From: an uncultured Oscillospiraceae bacterium
Lineage (GTDB): Bacteria > Bacillota > Clostridia > Oscillospirales > Oscillospiraceae
DNA: 19,025 nt
NCBI GenBank assembly: GCA_900757655.1
Contig: CAAEOT010000044.1
Location: 1 to 19,025 of the forward strand
Direction: 5' to 3'
Positions 1-6,869 of this stretch are shown here, in pieces. The position numbers and the translations under genes were made by a program. A model generated the notes under the pieces. It had not been told where the DNA came from. It saw nothing but the letters and a program-made list of their open reading frames with translations, and ran no database searches. How positions within the stretch are numbered: the stretch's first letter is position 1; each line of letters begins with the position of its first letter.

Positions 1-426
1 CCGGTCGCGGCCGATTCGCGCCACCTCGCCGCCATTTTGGGGTGCATACTCCGCCGGGTCCAGCGAGAAGTACAAAAACGGCATGGACATATAGGAAAAT
101 GAGTACCCATAAAACCCATATGTACGAATTTCATCCCACCGAAGCGTAAAGCGCCCCCAGCGCGGACTCCGGCAATGGATGCCCTCAGCATCAAAGCTGC
201 AGCGCGTTAAAAGCCGACTAAATCCCTGCGGCTTATACGCTAAAACGATCGTCAAAACAGCAGGACAGGTGATGATCAGAAAAAACGGAATCCAAGATGA
301 CACGTCATCAGATGCACAAAACGCCCAAACATCAAGTCCAATCACCAAAACATAATAAAAGCCAAGCCCTAGTAAGATAAAATAAGTCGTGTAATTGTCA
401 TAGAGCTTGTACCGCTTCCGCTTCAT
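1..426 (-). CDS. Membrane protein with PH-like domain (partial, C-terminus outside window)
   Basis: An open reading frame of 142 codons runs off the left edge without a stop. It starts MKRKRYKLYD and has two hydrophobic stretches (about residues 14-35 and 46-63), forming a membrane hairpin. A probable beta-rich domain follows, with the pattern FDAEGIHCRS near 78-87 and RWDEI near 96-100. This layout resembles the bacterial PH-like (bPH) membrane proteins of Firmicutes, but the family call is inference and no function can be given. The ATG at 426 has a GGGAGA ribosome binding site just upstream (about 432-437). A second ATG at 431 is in another frame. A consensus promoter lies at 464-492. Codon use (many TTT, TTA and GAT) is more AT-rich than in the neighbouring genes. 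Confidence 0.75.
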   Translation of the reverse strand, partial: MKRKRYKLYDNYTTYFILLGLGFYYVLVIGLDVWAFCASDDVSSWIPFFLIITCPAVLTIVLAYKPQGFSRLLTRCSFDAEGIHCRSPRWGRFTLRWDEIRTYGFYGYSFSYMSMPFLYFSLDPAEYAPQNGGEVARIGRDR

Positions 427-463
427 CGCATCTCCCTGCCCGTCCGTTTCGGTCTCTGCGCCC

Positions 464-492
464 ATTCTACACACCCGCGCGCGGGCTGTCAA
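464..492 (-). promoter_or_regulatory. Promoter of the PH-like membrane protein gene, with a palindrome in the spacer
   Basis: On the minus strand TTGACA (487-492) is followed after 17 bases by TAGAAT (464-469). The spacer contains the perfect 12-bp palindrome CCCGCGCGCGGG (474-485), a possible operator. The promoter begins just after the terminator of the preceding small gene. Confidence 0.75.
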
Positions 493-500
493 ACCCGGGC

Positions 501-531
501 AAAAAACAAAGCCTGACGCAAAGCGTCAGGC
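501..531 (-). terminator. Rho-independent terminator of the small Trp/Cys-rich peptide gene
   Basis: A 9-bp perfect stem, GCCTGACGC/GCGTCAGGC (511-519 with 523-531), has a 3-base loop. On the minus strand it is followed by TTTGTTTTTT (510-501). Confidence 0.9.
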
Positions 532-600
532 CTCGTAAGGTTGGCTCAGCCCCGGGCGGGCTGGCAGCGTGCTACCGGTTAACAGCACACAAAAAATCAA

Positions 601-705
601 TTACTTGTTCGGGCACATGGATCTGAACTTCTCGGCCATTTCGTGGTCCCAGCCCCACTGATCATGCAGCCATCCGAGGAAGCAAAACGGGCAATCCCAA
701 GGCAT
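601..705 (-). CDS. 34-residue Trp/Cys-rich small protein, function unknown
   Basis: This is a short reading frame with all the parts of a real gene: a consensus promoter at 758-787, an AGGAGAG ribosome binding site 8 bases before the ATG, a TAA stop and a strong terminator at 501-531. The product begins MPWDCPFCFLGWLHDQW and ends RSMCPNK. It has four Trp (3, 12, 17, 19), a CPFC motif (Cys5 and Cys8), a third Cys at 31, and His14 and His21. There is no signal peptide or clear membrane helix. The Cys and His residues could bind a metal, or the peptide could be modified or exported, but I recognise no family. The 69 bases between stop and terminator can form further short hairpins. There is no peptide-modification or transport gene nearby. 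Confidence 0.75.
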   Translation of the reverse strand: MPWDCPFCFLGWLHDQWGWDHEMAEKFRSMCPNK

Positions 706-757
706 GAATTTTACTCTCCTTTCGTGTTTTAGAACAATTTTTATCAGTTCCAGAAAA

Positions 758-787
758 ATATTACCATAAATCGACCGTTTTTGTCAA
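758..787 (-). promoter_or_regulatory. Promoter of the small Trp/Cys-rich peptide gene
   Basis: On the minus strand TTGACA (782-787), an 18-base spacer and TAATAT (758-763) lie about 50 bases before the start codon. Confidence 0.8.
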
Positions 788-893
788 GTATTTCTTTCCT
801 TTTTGTAACAGATTCGTTTTTCGTGCATTTTTTCATGCATCTGTCGCAAATCGGAACTTGCGTCCACTGTTCCCAAAATGCACCAGATGCACA

Positions 894-921
894 AACGCCC
901 GCCGGATATCCGGCGGGCGTT
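894..921 (-). terminator. Probable terminator of rny
   Basis: A perfect 28-bp palindrome centred at 907/908 (AACGCCCGCCGGAT and its complement) starts 18 bases after the rny stop codon. The T-run after it on the minus strand is short (TTTGTG), so termination may be incomplete. Confidence 0.65.
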
Positions 922-939
922 GAGGAATTCGGGATTCGG

Positions 940-2481
940 TTATTTCGCGTAGTCGACGGCTTTGGTCTCGCGCAGGAGATTGACCTTGATCTGACCGGGG
1001 TAGGTCAGCTCGTCCTCAATCTTCTTGGCGATGTCGCGCGCGAGCAGCACCATCTGATCCTCCGAGACCTCCTCGGGCTTGACCATGATGCGGATCTCGC
1101 GGCCGGCCTGAATGGCAAAGCAGTTGGCGATGCCGGGGAAGCTCTTGGTAACTTCCTCGAGCTTTTCGAGACGCTTGACATAGTTCTCGATGTTCTCGCG
1201 CCGGGCGCCGGGGCGCGCAGCGGAGATGGCGTCGGCCGCCTGAACGAGGCAGGCGACGACGGTGTGGGCCTCCACGTCGCCGTGGTGGGCCTCGATGGCG
1301 TGGATGACTTCCTCCGACTCCTTGTACTTGCGGGCGATGTTGACGCCGATGGACACGTGGCTGCCCTCGACCTCGTGGTCGATGGCCTTGCCGATGTCGT
1401 GCAGGAGGCCGGCGCGCTTGGCGGTGGCCACGTCGACGCCGAGCTCGGAAGCGAGCAGGCCGGCAATGTGCGAAACCTCGATGGAGTGGTTGAGCACATT
1501 CTGGCCGTAGCTGGTGCGGTACTTCATGCGGCCGAGCAGCTTGATGAGCTCGGGATGCAGGCCGTGGATGTTCGTCTCGAAAACGGCGCGCTCACCCTCG
1601 GCTTTGATGGTGGCGTTGACCTCCTTCTGGGCCTTGGCGACCATTTCCTCGATGCGGGCGGGATGAATGCGGCCGTCCTGAATGAGCTTTTCGAGCGCGA
1701 TGCGCGCGACTTCGCGCCGCACGGGGTCGAAGCTCGAGAGCGTGATGGCCTCGGGCGTGTCATCGATGATGAGGTCGCAGCCGGTGAGCGTCTCGATGGC
1801 GCGGATGTTGCGGCCCTCGCGGCCGATGATGCGGCCCTTCATCTCGTCGTTCGGCAGCGGCACGACCGACACGGTCACTTCGCTCGCATGGTCGGCGGCG
1901 CAGCGCTGGATGGCGGTGGCGATGATCTCGCGGGCGCGGCTGTCGGCCTCGTCCTTATACTGGGCCTCGATCTCCTTGACCATGAGCGCCTGCTCATGCA
2001 CGACGTCGTCCTTCAGGCTGTTGATGAGGAAGGCCTTGGCCTCCTCGACCGTGTAGCCGGAGATCTTCTCGAGCAGCTCCATCTGGGTCTTTTTGAGCTG
2101 ATTGATCTCGTTCTGCTTGGTGTCGATCGCGGCGATCTTCTGGTTGAGCGCGTCCGTCTTTTTGTCGAGCGTGTCTGTCTTGCGGTCGAGGGTCTCCTCC
2201 TTCTGCTGGAGGCGGCGCTCCTGCTTCTGCAGCTCCGCCCGGCGCTCCTTGACCTCGCGCTCGTACTCCGTCCGGCTCTTGTGGATCTCTTCCTTGGCCT
2301 CGAGCAGGGTCTCGCGCCGCTTGCTCTCGGCACTCTTATAGGCGTCATTTATGATCTGCTTGGCCTTCTCCTCCGCGCTGCCGATCTCGCGTTCCGAGAC
2401 CTTTTTGCGGTAAAGCCCGCCAAGGATGCAACCAACCACAAGCGCTGCGATGATACAACCGAGTGCTATTGGTAACGACAT
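940..2481 (-). CDS. rny: Ribonuclease Y
   Basis: RNase Y is the membrane-anchored endoribonuclease that starts mRNA decay in many Firmicutes. The 513-residue product has the full family layout: an N-terminal membrane helix (about 5-24), a long charged coiled coil (about 28-140), a KH RNA-binding domain with GRIIGREGRNIR at 216-227, and an HD phosphohydrolase domain with the metal-binding LLHDIGKA (His361, Asp362). Its length is close to the usual 510-520. The start MSLPIALGC places the helix directly at the N-terminus. A GGAGG sequence lies 12 bases upstream, a rather long spacing. The gene is monocistronic, with a consensus promoter at 2625-2653, a leader of about 137 bases that can form two GC-rich hairpins, and a palindrome after the stop. 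The identification is secure. Confidence 0.97.
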   Translation of the reverse strand: MSLPIALGCIIAALVVGCILGGLYRKKVSEREIGSAEEKAKQIINDAYKSAESKRRETLLEAKEEIHKSRTEYEREVKERRAELQKQERRLQQKEETLDRKTDTLDKKTDALNQKIAAIDTKQNEINQLKKTQMELLEKISGYTVEEAKAFLINSLKDDVVHEQALMVKEIEAQYKDEADSRAREIIATAIQRCAADHASEVTVSVVPLPNDEMKGRIIGREGRNIRAIETLTGCDLIIDDTPEAITLSSFDPVRREVARIALEKLIQDGRIHPARIEEMVAKAQKEVNATIKAEGERAVFETNIHGLHPELIKLLGRMKYRTSYGQNVLNHSIEVSHIAGLLASELGVDVATAKRAGLLHDIGKAIDHEVEGSHVSIGVNIARKYKESEEVIHAIEAHHGDVEAHTVVACLVQAADAISAARPGARRENIENYVKRLEKLEEVTKSFPGIANCFAIQAGREIRIMVKPEEVSEDQMVLLARDIAKKIEDELTYPGQIKVNLLRETKAVDYAK

Positions 2482-2542
2482 ATGAAATTGTGATCCTCCG
2501 TTTCTTCAGATTTTTTCTACGATATTCTTTCAAGTTGGAAAA

Positions 2543-2607
2543 GGCGGGCCATCAAGCGCACCCGCCGGGAACATAACGATATTCGTGGCGGCGCTCCATC
2601 CGCCGCC
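2543..2607 (-). other. rny 5' leader with two GC-rich hairpins
   Basis: The untranslated leader between the predicted transcription start (near 2618) and the rny ATG contains two inverted repeats. GGCGGCG/CGCCGCC (2587-2593 with 2601-2607) has a 7-base loop. GGCGGG/CCCGCC (2543-2548 with 2561-2566) has a 12-base loop and is followed on the minus strand by TTTT. The second looks like a weak attenuator. It matches no riboswitch class I know. Confidence 0.4.
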
Positions 2608-2624
2608 AAAAATATAATCACATT

Positions 2625-2653
2625 ATTCTAACTTTATTCCGGACAGATGTCAA
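2625..2653 (-). promoter_or_regulatory. Promoter of rny
   Basis: On the minus strand TTGACA (2648-2653) is followed after exactly 17 bases by TAGAAT (2625-2630). It is back to back with the plus-strand promoter at 2684-2712. Confidence 0.8.
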
Positions 2654-2683
2654 GTACCGCCAGCGCTTCGGCGGATTCTTTTC

Positions 2684-2712
2684 TGGACAGGGCCGCCGCG
2701 CTGTACTATAAT
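2684..2712 (+). promoter_or_regulatory. Promoter of the glycosyltransferase-rpiB operon
   Basis: TGGACA (2684-2689) is followed after 17 bases by a perfect TATAAT (2707-2712). The predicted transcript begins near 2719, which supports the downstream ATG at 2752 as the start of the first gene. Confidence 0.8.
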
Positions 2713-2751
2713 ATAGAGCATCCGGCATTCCGGCAAAGGGAGGGACCGCGC

Positions 2752-4530
2752 ATGGCAGCGCTCCGGTATATCCTGCTCGCAGCCGCCATCACGCTCACGC
2801 TCGCGCTGCTGGCGCATCTGCTTTTGCCCGCGCGCGCGCCCATCCCCCGGTGCACGGGCCGCCGCGGCGGGCTTGGCATCGCGGTTCTGACGGCGGTGTA
2901 CGCCGTCGCAGCGTTCTGGAACCTCGGCTCCGCGCACGACCCGCAGCGGTTCTGCTCGTTCGAGGCGGGCGAATCCGCCGTGCTCGCGCTCGAGCGCGAG
3001 ACTGCCATCGGTACCGTATGGTACTACCCCGGCCTGTCTACAGGCGAGTACACCCTCGCCTATTCGACCGACGGCGTGACCTTCACGCCCGCCGGCACGA
3101 TGCCGCAGGGCTATGCCGACCTTTTCAAATGGCTCCAGCCGGAAATGACGGACACTGCGCCCGCGACGGCGGCCTACGTCCGCATCACGGCGAGCGCGCA
3201 CATGGAGCTCGGCGAGCTCGCGCTCTACGACCTGCAGGGCGAGCGCATCGGCGTGCGCGCCATCACCGGCCCCGCCGGCGCGGACGCCCTCTGTGACGAA
3301 GCGGACACCGTGCCCGCATCGTCCACATACCACAACAGCACGTATTTTGATGAGATCTACCACGCGCGCACGGCCTATGAGCACCTGCGCGGCGTGTATC
3401 CGTATGAAGTCTCGCACCCGCCGCTCGGCAAGGAGATCCTCTCGCTCGGCATCGTGCTCTTCGGCATGACGCCGTTCGGCTGGCGCTTCATGGGCACGCT
3501 CTCCGGCGTGGCCATGCTGCCGCTGATGTGGGACCTGCTGCGCCGGATGTTCCGCGACGACCGCGTGGCGTGGTGCGGCGCGGCGCTGCTGGCGTTCGAC
3601 TTCATGCACCTGACGCAGACGCGCATCGCGACCATCGACAGCTTCGCGACGCTGTTCATCCTGCTCATGTACCTGTTTTTGTACCGGTACTTCACGGAGG
3701 GCAAGCTGCGCCATCTCGCCGCCTGCGGCGTCACCTTCGGCATCGGCGCGGCCACAAAGTGGACGTGCCTCTACGCCGGGGCGGGTCTCGGCGTGCTCTG
3801 GGCGCTGCACTGGGTGTTTTCCGGCGTGCGGGCGCACCGGGCCGGTGACGGCCGCCGGTATGCGCGCAGGCTGCTGGGCAACATCGGCTTCTGCCTTGTG
3901 TTTTTCGTGCTCGTGCCGGGCATGATCTACTACGCAAGCTATTACCCCTACGGCGCGGCGCGCGGCCTGCACGGCGCGGGCATGTACTTCACGCGCGAAT
4001 ACGCCGCCATCGTGCTGGAAAACCAGCGCTTCATGTTTACGTATCATTCCGGCCTTGTCGCCACGCATCCGTATTCCTCGCGCTGGTGGCAGTGGCTGCT
4101 CGACCTGCGGCCGATCCTCTACTACCTGTCGTATGGCGACGGGACGGTGTCGACCATCGGCGCGTTCGTCAATCCCCTACTGTGCTGGGGCGGGCTGCTG
4201 GCGCTGCCGGTGCTCGCGTACCGCGCATGGAAGCGCGACCGCACGGCGCTGTTTATCCTCGTCGGCTATCTGGCGCAGGTGCTGCCGTGGGTGTTCATCT
4301 CGCGCCTGACGTTCGAATACCACTACTTCGCGGCGACGCTCTTTCTCGTGCTCGCGCTCGGGTACGTGTTCGACCGGCTGCGCCGGCGCGGCTATCTCGG
4401 CATCGTATACGCCTTCACGGCAGCAGCCGGCGTGCTCTTCGCGCTGTTTTACCCCGTGCTCACGGGTGTGACGATCCCGCGCGACTACGCATGGAATGTG
4501 CTCAAATGGCTCCCGGACTGGCCATTTTAA
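2752..4530 (+). CDS. PMT-family (GT39-like) phospholipid-carrier-dependent membrane glycosyltransferase
   Basis: This 592-residue polytopic membrane protein is related to protein O-mannosyltransferases, which move a sugar from a polyprenyl-phosphate carrier to a target outside the membrane. After the first helices (about 5-25 and 40-57) comes an extracytoplasmic beta-rich segment (about 65-185) with the YSTDGVTF and TAAYVRI patterns of discoidin-like domains. The family signature follows: an acidic pair, Asp200-Glu201, in YFDEIYHAR, then HPPLGK (222-227), then many hydrophobic helices and a C-terminal four-helix region. The reading frame is open from 2647, but that ATG lies upstream of the promoter. 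The ATG at 2752 has AAAGGGAGGG 7 bases before it. The gene is first in an operon with rpiB (33-base gap). Family membership is clear; the sugar and the target (protein, lipid or polymer) are not known. Confidence 0.88.
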   Translation: MAALRYILLAAAITLTLALLAHLLLPARAPIPRCTGRRGGLGIAVLTAVYAVAAFWNLGSAHDPQRFCSFEAGESAVLALERETAIGTVWYYPGLSTGEYTLAYSTDGVTFTPAGTMPQGYADLFKWLQPEMTDTAPATAAYVRITASAHMELGELALYDLQGERIGVRAITGPAGADALCDEADTVPASSTYHNSTYFDEIYHARTAYEHLRGVYPYEVSHPPLGKEILSLGIVLFGMTPFGWRFMGTLSGVAMLPLMWDLLRRMFRDDRVAWCGAALLAFDFMHLTQTRIATIDSFATLFILLMYLFLYRYFTEGKLRHLAACGVTFGIGAATKWTCLYAGAGLGVLWALHWVFSGVRAHRAGDGRRYARRLLGNIGFCLVFFVLVPGMIYYASYYPYGAARGLHGAGMYFTREYAAIVLENQRFMFTYHSGLVATHPYSSRWWQWLLDLRPILYYLSYGDGTVSTIGAFVNPLLCWGGLLALPVLAYRAWKRDRTALFILVGYLAQVLPWVFISRLTFEYHYFAATLFLVLALGYVFDRLRRRGYLGIVYAFTAAAGVLFALFYPVLTGVTIPRDYAWNVLKWLPDWPF

Positions 4531-4563
4531 CACCGGGAAATTTCAGAAATCGAGGTACTGTAT

Positions 4564-5004
4564 ATGATTGCGATCGGATGTGACCACGGCGGCTTTGCCC
4601 TCAAGCAGGAGGTCATGCGCCATCTGGACGAGCTGGGCCTTGCCTATAAGGACTTCGGCACCTACAGCGAGGAAAGCTGCGACTACCCCATCTACGGCGA
4701 GGCTGTGGCCCGCGCGGTCGCGGCCGGAGAGTGCGAGCGCGGCATCCTCATCTGCGGCACCGGCATTGGCATCTCCATCTCCGCGAACAAGGTCAAGGGC
4801 ATCCGCGCCGCCCTGTGCGGCGACTGCTACTCCGCCGAGATGACCCGCCGCCACAACGACGCGAACATCCTCGCCATGGGTGCGCGCGTGCTCGGCCCGG
4901 GCCTCGCGCTCAAAATCGTGGACACGTTCCTGACCACGGACTTTGAGGGCGGCCGCCACGCGCGCCGCGTCGCCCTCATCAGCGACATTGAAAACCGCGG
5001 CTGA
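4564..5004 (+). CDS. rpiB: Ribose-5-phosphate isomerase B
   Basis: This enzyme interconverts ribose 5-phosphate and ribulose 5-phosphate in the non-oxidative pentose phosphate pathway, in the cytoplasm. The 146-residue product has the family length and signatures: the N-terminal IGCDHGG (Asp7, His8), the active-site loop ICGTGIGISISANK with Cys64 as probable base, and RHNDANILAMGAR (97-107) for phosphate and ring opening. A GAGG ribosome binding site lies 8 bases before the ATG. The gene sits between the membrane glycosyltransferase and a glycosidase-like gene and is probably cotranscribed with both. Some RpiB relatives act on allose or galactose phosphates, so the exact sugar is less certain than the family. 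Confidence 0.95.
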   Translation: MIAIGCDHGGFALKQEVMRHLDELGLAYKDFGTYSEESCDYPIYGEAVARAVAAGECERGILICGTGIGISISANKVKGIRAALCGDCYSAEMTRRHNDANILAMGARVLGPGLALKIVDTFLTTDFEGGRHARRVALISDIENRG

Positions 5005-5032
5005 CGCCGCCTGACCCAAAGGAGGTGTGCCG

Positions 5033-6115
5033 ATGCGCGCCCATCGCAACGACGTTTACCGCGCCCGGCGCAGCCGGGGCAAGGCCTGGCCGGTGATTTT
5101 GTGGATTCTCGCCGGGCTGATCGTGCTGGCCGTGATCCTGTTTTACGCCGGCCAGAAATACATCGTCTATGACAGCGACGGCTCCCTGCACGTCGTCTTC
5201 CCCATCATGGAAACACCCGCCCCCGTCACCGAGGGCGGCCAGCCCGAGACGGTCGACACTGAGGTCGTACTCGAGGACCCGGACTACTCCGGCATCGTCT
5301 CCGACGCGGGCAAGGGCCTCACCGAGCTGCACGCGCAGTATCTGACGGCTGACAAGATCACGGCCGACGGGCTCACGCGCGCGGCCTCCGCCGTCAAGGC
5401 GGCGGGCGGCAACGCCCTCGTGCTGCAGATGAAGGCCCCCGGCGGCACGCTGAGCTGGAAGTCCGGCGTCTCGGACGCCGCGGCCTACGGCGTCAACGGC
5501 ACGGCCGAGCTCGCCGACGCGATCCAGACCGTCAAGGGGCAGAACATCTACCTCGTCGCCGTCGTGAGCACGTGCGTCGACACGCTCATGGCCGAGCGCT
5601 ACGCCGCCACCGCGCTGCAGACCGCGTCCGGCAGCGCGTATACCGACGGCTCCGGCGGCTGGGTCGACCCGTACAACACGTTCATCCGCACGTACCTCGT
5701 CAGTCTCTGCAAGGAGCTGCACGACCTGGGCTTTGACGAGGTTGCGTTCTCGTACCTGCAGCAGCCGCTCGCGGCCACGGAGCTCAAATATGCGTCTCAG
5801 AGCGGCACGCCCTCGCGCACGGATGCGGTGGTGTCGCTGGCGAAGTACCTGCGCGCGAACCTGAGCGCCACGGGTCTGCGCGTGAGCGCGATCGTGAGCG
5901 CGGACTCCATCCTGCAGGAAAAGGCCGCGCAGTCCGGGCAGGACATGGCGGTGTTCCCGAAGCTGTTTGACCGCGTGTGCGTGTTCGCCACGACCGACAA
6001 CGTCTCCACGCTCCAGAACACCATCGCGGCCGACAGCAGCTTTGATGCGGCGACGCGCTTCGTGCCGTTTCTCACTCAGGCGCCGGAATCGGGCAGCTAC
6101 GTTACCACCGGCTGA
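5033..6115 (+). CDS. Membrane-anchored putative glycoside hydrolase (DUF4015-like TIM barrel)
   Basis: The 360-residue product has a basic N-terminus (RARRSRGK), one membrane helix (about 19-39) and a long exterior domain. From about residue 97 it reads like the DUF4015 putative glycosyl-hydrolase barrels of Firmicutes: alternating helices and strands such as GGNALVLQMK, IYLVAVVST, the DPYN turn after a GGWV segment, and LGFDEVAFSYL. The usual substrate of this family is not established, and catalytic residues cannot be assigned from one sequence. The ATG at 5033 is preferred over the GTG at 5027 because AAAGGAGGT ends 6 bases before it and overlaps the GTG. It is the last gene of the operon, 28 bases after rpiB, and a terminator follows at 6195. 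With the PMT-type enzyme it suggests a role in building or trimming surface glycans (inference). Confidence 0.75.
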   Translation: MRAHRNDVYRARRSRGKAWPVILWILAGLIVLAVILFYAGQKYIVYDSDGSLHVVFPIMETPAPVTEGGQPETVDTEVVLEDPDYSGIVSDAGKGLTELHAQYLTADKITADGLTRAASAVKAAGGNALVLQMKAPGGTLSWKSGVSDAAAYGVNGTAELADAIQTVKGQNIYLVAVVSTCVDTLMAERYAATALQTASGSAYTDGSGGWVDPYNTFIRTYLVSLCKELHDLGFDEVAFSYLQQPLAATELKYASQSGTPSRTDAVVSLAKYLRANLSATGLRVSAIVSADSILQEKAAQSGQDMAVFPKLFDRVCVFATTDNVSTLQNTIAADSSFDAATRFVPFLTQAPESGSYVTTG

Positions 6116-6191
6116 GCCAAGGCGGGAAAACGCACGCAAACACCCAACCATCCCCGCCGCCAATATCGGCAGCACGGGCGGAATATCGGCG

Positions 6192-6234
6192 AAAAAACGG
6201 TGTGGCCTCTCCGGTCACACCGTTTGGATTTTTT
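6192..6234. terminator. Bidirectional terminator between convergent genes
   Basis: AAACGGTGTG/CACACCGTTT (6195-6204 with 6216-6225) is extended inward by GGCC/GGT pairing. On the plus strand it is followed by GGATTTTTT. On the minus strand the six As at 6192-6197 give a run of Ts. It can end both the rpiB operon and the lipoprotein gene. Confidence 0.88.
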
Positions 6235-6280
6235 GCAGCCAAGCCGGCACACGAAATATCGCGCATTGGCCGATTGCAGT

Positions 6281-6751
6281 TCAGTTTTCAGCATCCAGAT
6301 AGTCCCACAAATTCATGGTTCCTCCGTCCTCTTCATCGTTCAACCCGTAATCCCGAAATGTCATCCTTGTCATGCCCGTTGTTTTGTCGACATAGAAGTA
6401 CTCATGCGCGCCTGTATAACTGCGAAACATCACGACATACTCGGAGTCCGTTTCATCGTATCTTACCACATACATAATCTCCGGGAGTTCTTCTGCTATA
6501 CTCCAGTCATACATTTTGTGGCAATAGTTGTTTACGCCTTCATAGGCCATATCTTCCGTTATTGTTTGCTCCGGCGCAGCGGTGCTCTCCGGTGGGACAG
6601 TGCTCTCCGGCGCAGCGGTGCTCTCCGGCGTGACAGTGCTCACAACCGCCGGCGCAGGCGAATGATCGGCAGGTGTATCTTTTGCGCCGCAGCCCGGCAG
6701 CATTGTGACCACAGTCACCGCGGCAATCATGCAGCAAATTTGTTTTTTCAT
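6281..6751 (-). CDS. Putative lipoprotein with Pro/Glu/Ser/Thr-rich spacer
   Basis: The 156-residue product starts MKKQICCMIAAVTVV and has a clear lipobox LPGC with Cys21 as the lipidation site, so it should be anchored on the outer face of the membrane. A flexible spacer with repeated PESTAA/PESTVP units (about residues 34-58) is encoded by an 18-bp tandem repeat. A small globular domain follows, with YVVRYDETDSEYVVMFRSY and a C-terminal NLWDYLDAEN. I do not recognise the domain. The frame is open upstream to 6895, but the ATG at 6751 has GGGAGG 5 bases before it and gives the signal peptide directly. It has its own promoter (6786-6814) and shares the terminator at 6192-6234. Its base composition is less GC-rich than that of its neighbours. 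Confidence 0.85.
   Translation of the reverse strand: MKKQICCMIAAVTVVTMLPGCGAKDTPADHSPAPAVVSTVTPESTAAPESTVPPESTAAPEQTITEDMAYEGVNNYCHKMYDWSIAEELPEIMYVVRYDETDSEYVVMFRSYTGAHEYFYVDKTTGMTRMTFRDYGLNDEEDGGTMNLWDYLDAEN
6567..6641 (-). repeat. 18-bp tandem repeat inside the lipoprotein gene
   Basis: Units of the type GTGCTCTCCGGCGCAGCG (plus-strand reading) start at 6582, 6600 and 6618, with a shortened copy before them and a fragment after. They encode the PEST-AA/VP spacer and keep the reading frame. Confidence 0.85.
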
Positions 6752-6785
6752 AGCTTCCTCCCAAATTCCGGTCCTTGCAAATTCT

Positions 6786-6814
6786 AGATTATCACATTTT
6801 CTTAAAAATGGCAA
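6786..6814 (-). promoter_or_regulatory. Candidate promoter of the lipoprotein gene
   Basis: On the minus strand TTGCCA (6809-6814), a 17-base spacer and TAATCT (6786-6791) are present, with an overlapping TGTGATAAT. It directly follows the terminator of the upstream unit. Confidence 0.55.
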
Positions 6815-6846
6815 CAGCCACAGTGGCACGAACCACTGTGGCTGTT
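6813..6846 (-). terminator. Terminator of the fliB-like operon
   Basis: A 14-bp perfect stem, AACAGCCACAGTGG with its complement (6813-6826 and 6833-6846), has a 6-base loop and lies 24 bases after the stop at 6870. On the minus strand GCCATTTTT follows. The plus strand also has TTTT after the stem. Confidence 0.75.
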
Positions 6847-6869
6847 TTCTGTCTGATACGCAGTGTATC

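Noticed and set aside
601..705. Trp-rich small frame considered as a tryptophan attenuation leader peptide
   Set aside because: The Trp codons are scattered rather than clustered, no Trp biosynthesis or transport gene follows, and the downstream gene has its own promoter after the terminator.
781..2475. 564-codon plus-strand reading frame opposite rny
   Set aside because: It is the antisense of a certain RNase Y gene, has no ribosome binding site, and its composition is that of a shadow frame in GC-rich DNA.
2647..2751. ATG at 2647 as the start of the PMT gene
   Set aside because: It lies upstream of the predicted promoter and has no ribosome binding site; the ATG at 2752 has both in the right places.
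2650..4068. 472-codon minus-strand frame opposite the PMT gene
   Set aside because: Shadow frame rich in Arg, Ala and His with no homology signature; the plus-strand gene has promoter, ribosome binding site and family motifs.
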